Shown piece by piece: positions 19,263 to 20,668 of a stretch of 20,668 nt of DNA. A program made the translations under genes and the position numbers. How positions within the stretch are numbered: position 1 is the stretch's first letter; the number at the start of each line of letters is the position of its first letter. Below the pieces are notes generated by a model that was not told where the DNA came from, searched no databases, and saw nothing but the letters and a program-made list of their open reading frames with translations. The stretch is from Phlegmacium glaucopus. Its lineage: Eukaryota; Basidiomycota; Agaricomycetes; Agaricales; Cortinariaceae. The DNA lies in contig MU130542.1 in the NCBI GenBank assembly GCA_015039465.1, forward strand, positions 330,051 to 350,718, written 5' to 3'.

Positions 19263-20255
19263 TGTGAATTCGAAGTCAGATTAGTGAGTGGATGAGCAAT
19301 TCAAGATACACAGTTTAACTTGCTCAATTTGTTATCAACACATAGGTGGGACTGAGAACGATCTGTAACGATCAGATAATACAGATATTGGGCGCTGAGT
19401 AGTGAATTTAAGGACGGCGGGTGATGGGAAGACTCTGCCTCCTCCATAGCTGCTGTTGAACGTGGGATCGTAGTTCGGTTCCCACCCCATTTTTAAGGCC
19501 ATACTTTCGATTTCCAGAAGTCATCAGGTCGATCCCTGAGCTGGCCACTCTGTTCTATCAAAAAAGTAGAGTGCCGTAGCAGAAGAATCTTGCGCTGAAA
19601 AGGTTGGTAGTGCATTGCGAGAGAGAGTTCACCAGATGATTAACGTTCTGCATGAGTTGAGAGAGAGAGAGACTGTGAGTGAGTTAACCTCGATTTGAAT
19701 CCCCGATAGTCATATGCCGTACAACCCAGTGGCCCGCAACCAGGTTATGTGATTACATTATGCTGTGATCCCAATTTTTTGCGGTCTTTTGCTTGAACTG
19801 TTGTTGAACTGCGACTTCAGACAACATCCAGACGACTAAATTCCTATTGCGGACGACGACGACGACCAGCAAAGAATTCAAGACCGCCGATAAGGTTATC
19901 ATACCGAAGGATTCTTGGGAATTATTTTGATGATCATGTAAAGTTAAGCACATCACACTAGCCGGACGCAATAACAATGTGGCGTTCGATGACCCAGAGT
20001 AATTGAAGTGTTGTCGTGAAGGGCTTAGAAAAATACAAGAAAAATGGCATGTGACTTTTCTTTTGTCTTCATGAATTCAGGGAACGATACACCGATTTAC
20101 CCAGGCTGTCAACACGGTCGCAGCGTTTTAACCCTCAACAATCCACGTTCAAGTCCAAGCTCTGACTGTGAACACGGGGAAGCCGAGTCTCTTGGGTCTC
20201 ACTCTCACTCTTCCTTTCAATCTTGTCGCTTGTAACGCTTGGCCTCAAGGTGTCG
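19263..20255. repeat. Gene B upstream block (duplicated)
   Basis: Direct match to about 6340-7540, lacking about 180 bases present at 6821-7005. It includes the decayed KYGLKNGVGTELRSH reading on the minus strand (about 19445-19500), a gagagagaga run near 19660 and the tcatgtaa...cactagccgg stretch. No intact gene. Confidence 0.7.
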
Positions 20256-20668
20256 TCGCTGGTGTGCAACCAGAGTAGTCGAGGAGGGGAAGAGTCAGTG
20301 AGAGTGGTTAGGAGTATGACGGGGTAGAACCAAGTCGGTGAAACAGAACTTGTCTGATGAAACGTGTTATCAGCAGGGTTCCGGACAGGAATTCTTTCGA
20401 TCCCTGTCCAGCGCCATATCTCTTCTGGAATGACTTGGTATGGCATGTAACGATGGAGTCCTGTTTGACTTCACAAATCAAGGTGGTATCGTCAGTATTT
20501 TTAAAGAGACCATATGCATATCTCTGATAACCCAGTGTAATACTCGATCAAGTAGCGGATGTATGTAAACAATATTTTCATTACATATTATAATTAGTGT
20601 GTAAAATGACCGGGTGGCGTCAGTACCTATCTACCAACGACATAGTATGCCTGTGCCTATTCATCTTT
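20256..20668. other. Right edge, no supported gene
   Basis: A minus-strand open frame at 20135-20446 begins MPYQVIPEEIWRW, which could be the start of an F-box-like or similar exon, but half of it lies in the duplicated block and no other motif supports it. After 20450 the sequence is AT-rich and non-coding as far as I can see. Confidence 0.35.

Overview
The window looks like a gene-poor, repeat-rich stretch of a basidiomycete fungus, probably an Agaricomycete. The evidence is introns of about 50-65 nt with GT..AG ends, dynamin-like (Mx-type) GTPase relics, a seven-helix membrane protein of a type common in mushrooms, and small non-autonomous DNA transposons. No rRNA, tRNA or CRISPR array was seen.

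The dominant observation is that bases 1-4407 are the genomic sequence written backwards without complementing (a string reversal). Read right to left, base for base, they match the direct copy at about 12.6-16.65 kb over roughly 3.4 kb, and they regain reading frames, splice sites and family motifs that neither strand of the printed text shows. Reversal of a prefix ending at 4407 joins base 1 to base 4408 exactly in frame inside a gene. No recombination process makes such a sequence, and the reversed block starts at base 1 of the window, so I read it as a data-handling or in-silico alteration, not biology. ORFs called directly in 1-4407 should be discarded.

Layout after allowing for this. 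Block 1 (mirrored 4407 to 1, then 4408 to about 7540): an ABC-transporter (Ste6/ABCB-like) fragment fused to a dynamin relic, then membrane-protein gene A on the minus strand and its upstream region. Middle (about 7540-12340): a seven-helix membrane protein gene with a decayed 3' end that runs into a third copy of the gene A/B upstream region, an unassigned stretch, and a second dynamin relic. Block 2 (about 12.34-20.25 kb): a third dynamin relic, the broken tail of membrane-protein gene B, gene B itself, and its upstream region. Blocks 1 and 2 are diverged direct duplicates of one another.

Block 2 carries a 611-bp hAT-like element (8-bp target duplication, with the empty site preserved in the mirrored block 1), a 637-bp fold-back element at a TA site, and a 28-bp tandem duplication that truncates gene B. 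The paired large membrane proteins are an unrecognised fungal family. The dynamin pieces are all broken. I see no operating multi-gene system; the picture is duplication and decay, plus one non-biological reversal.
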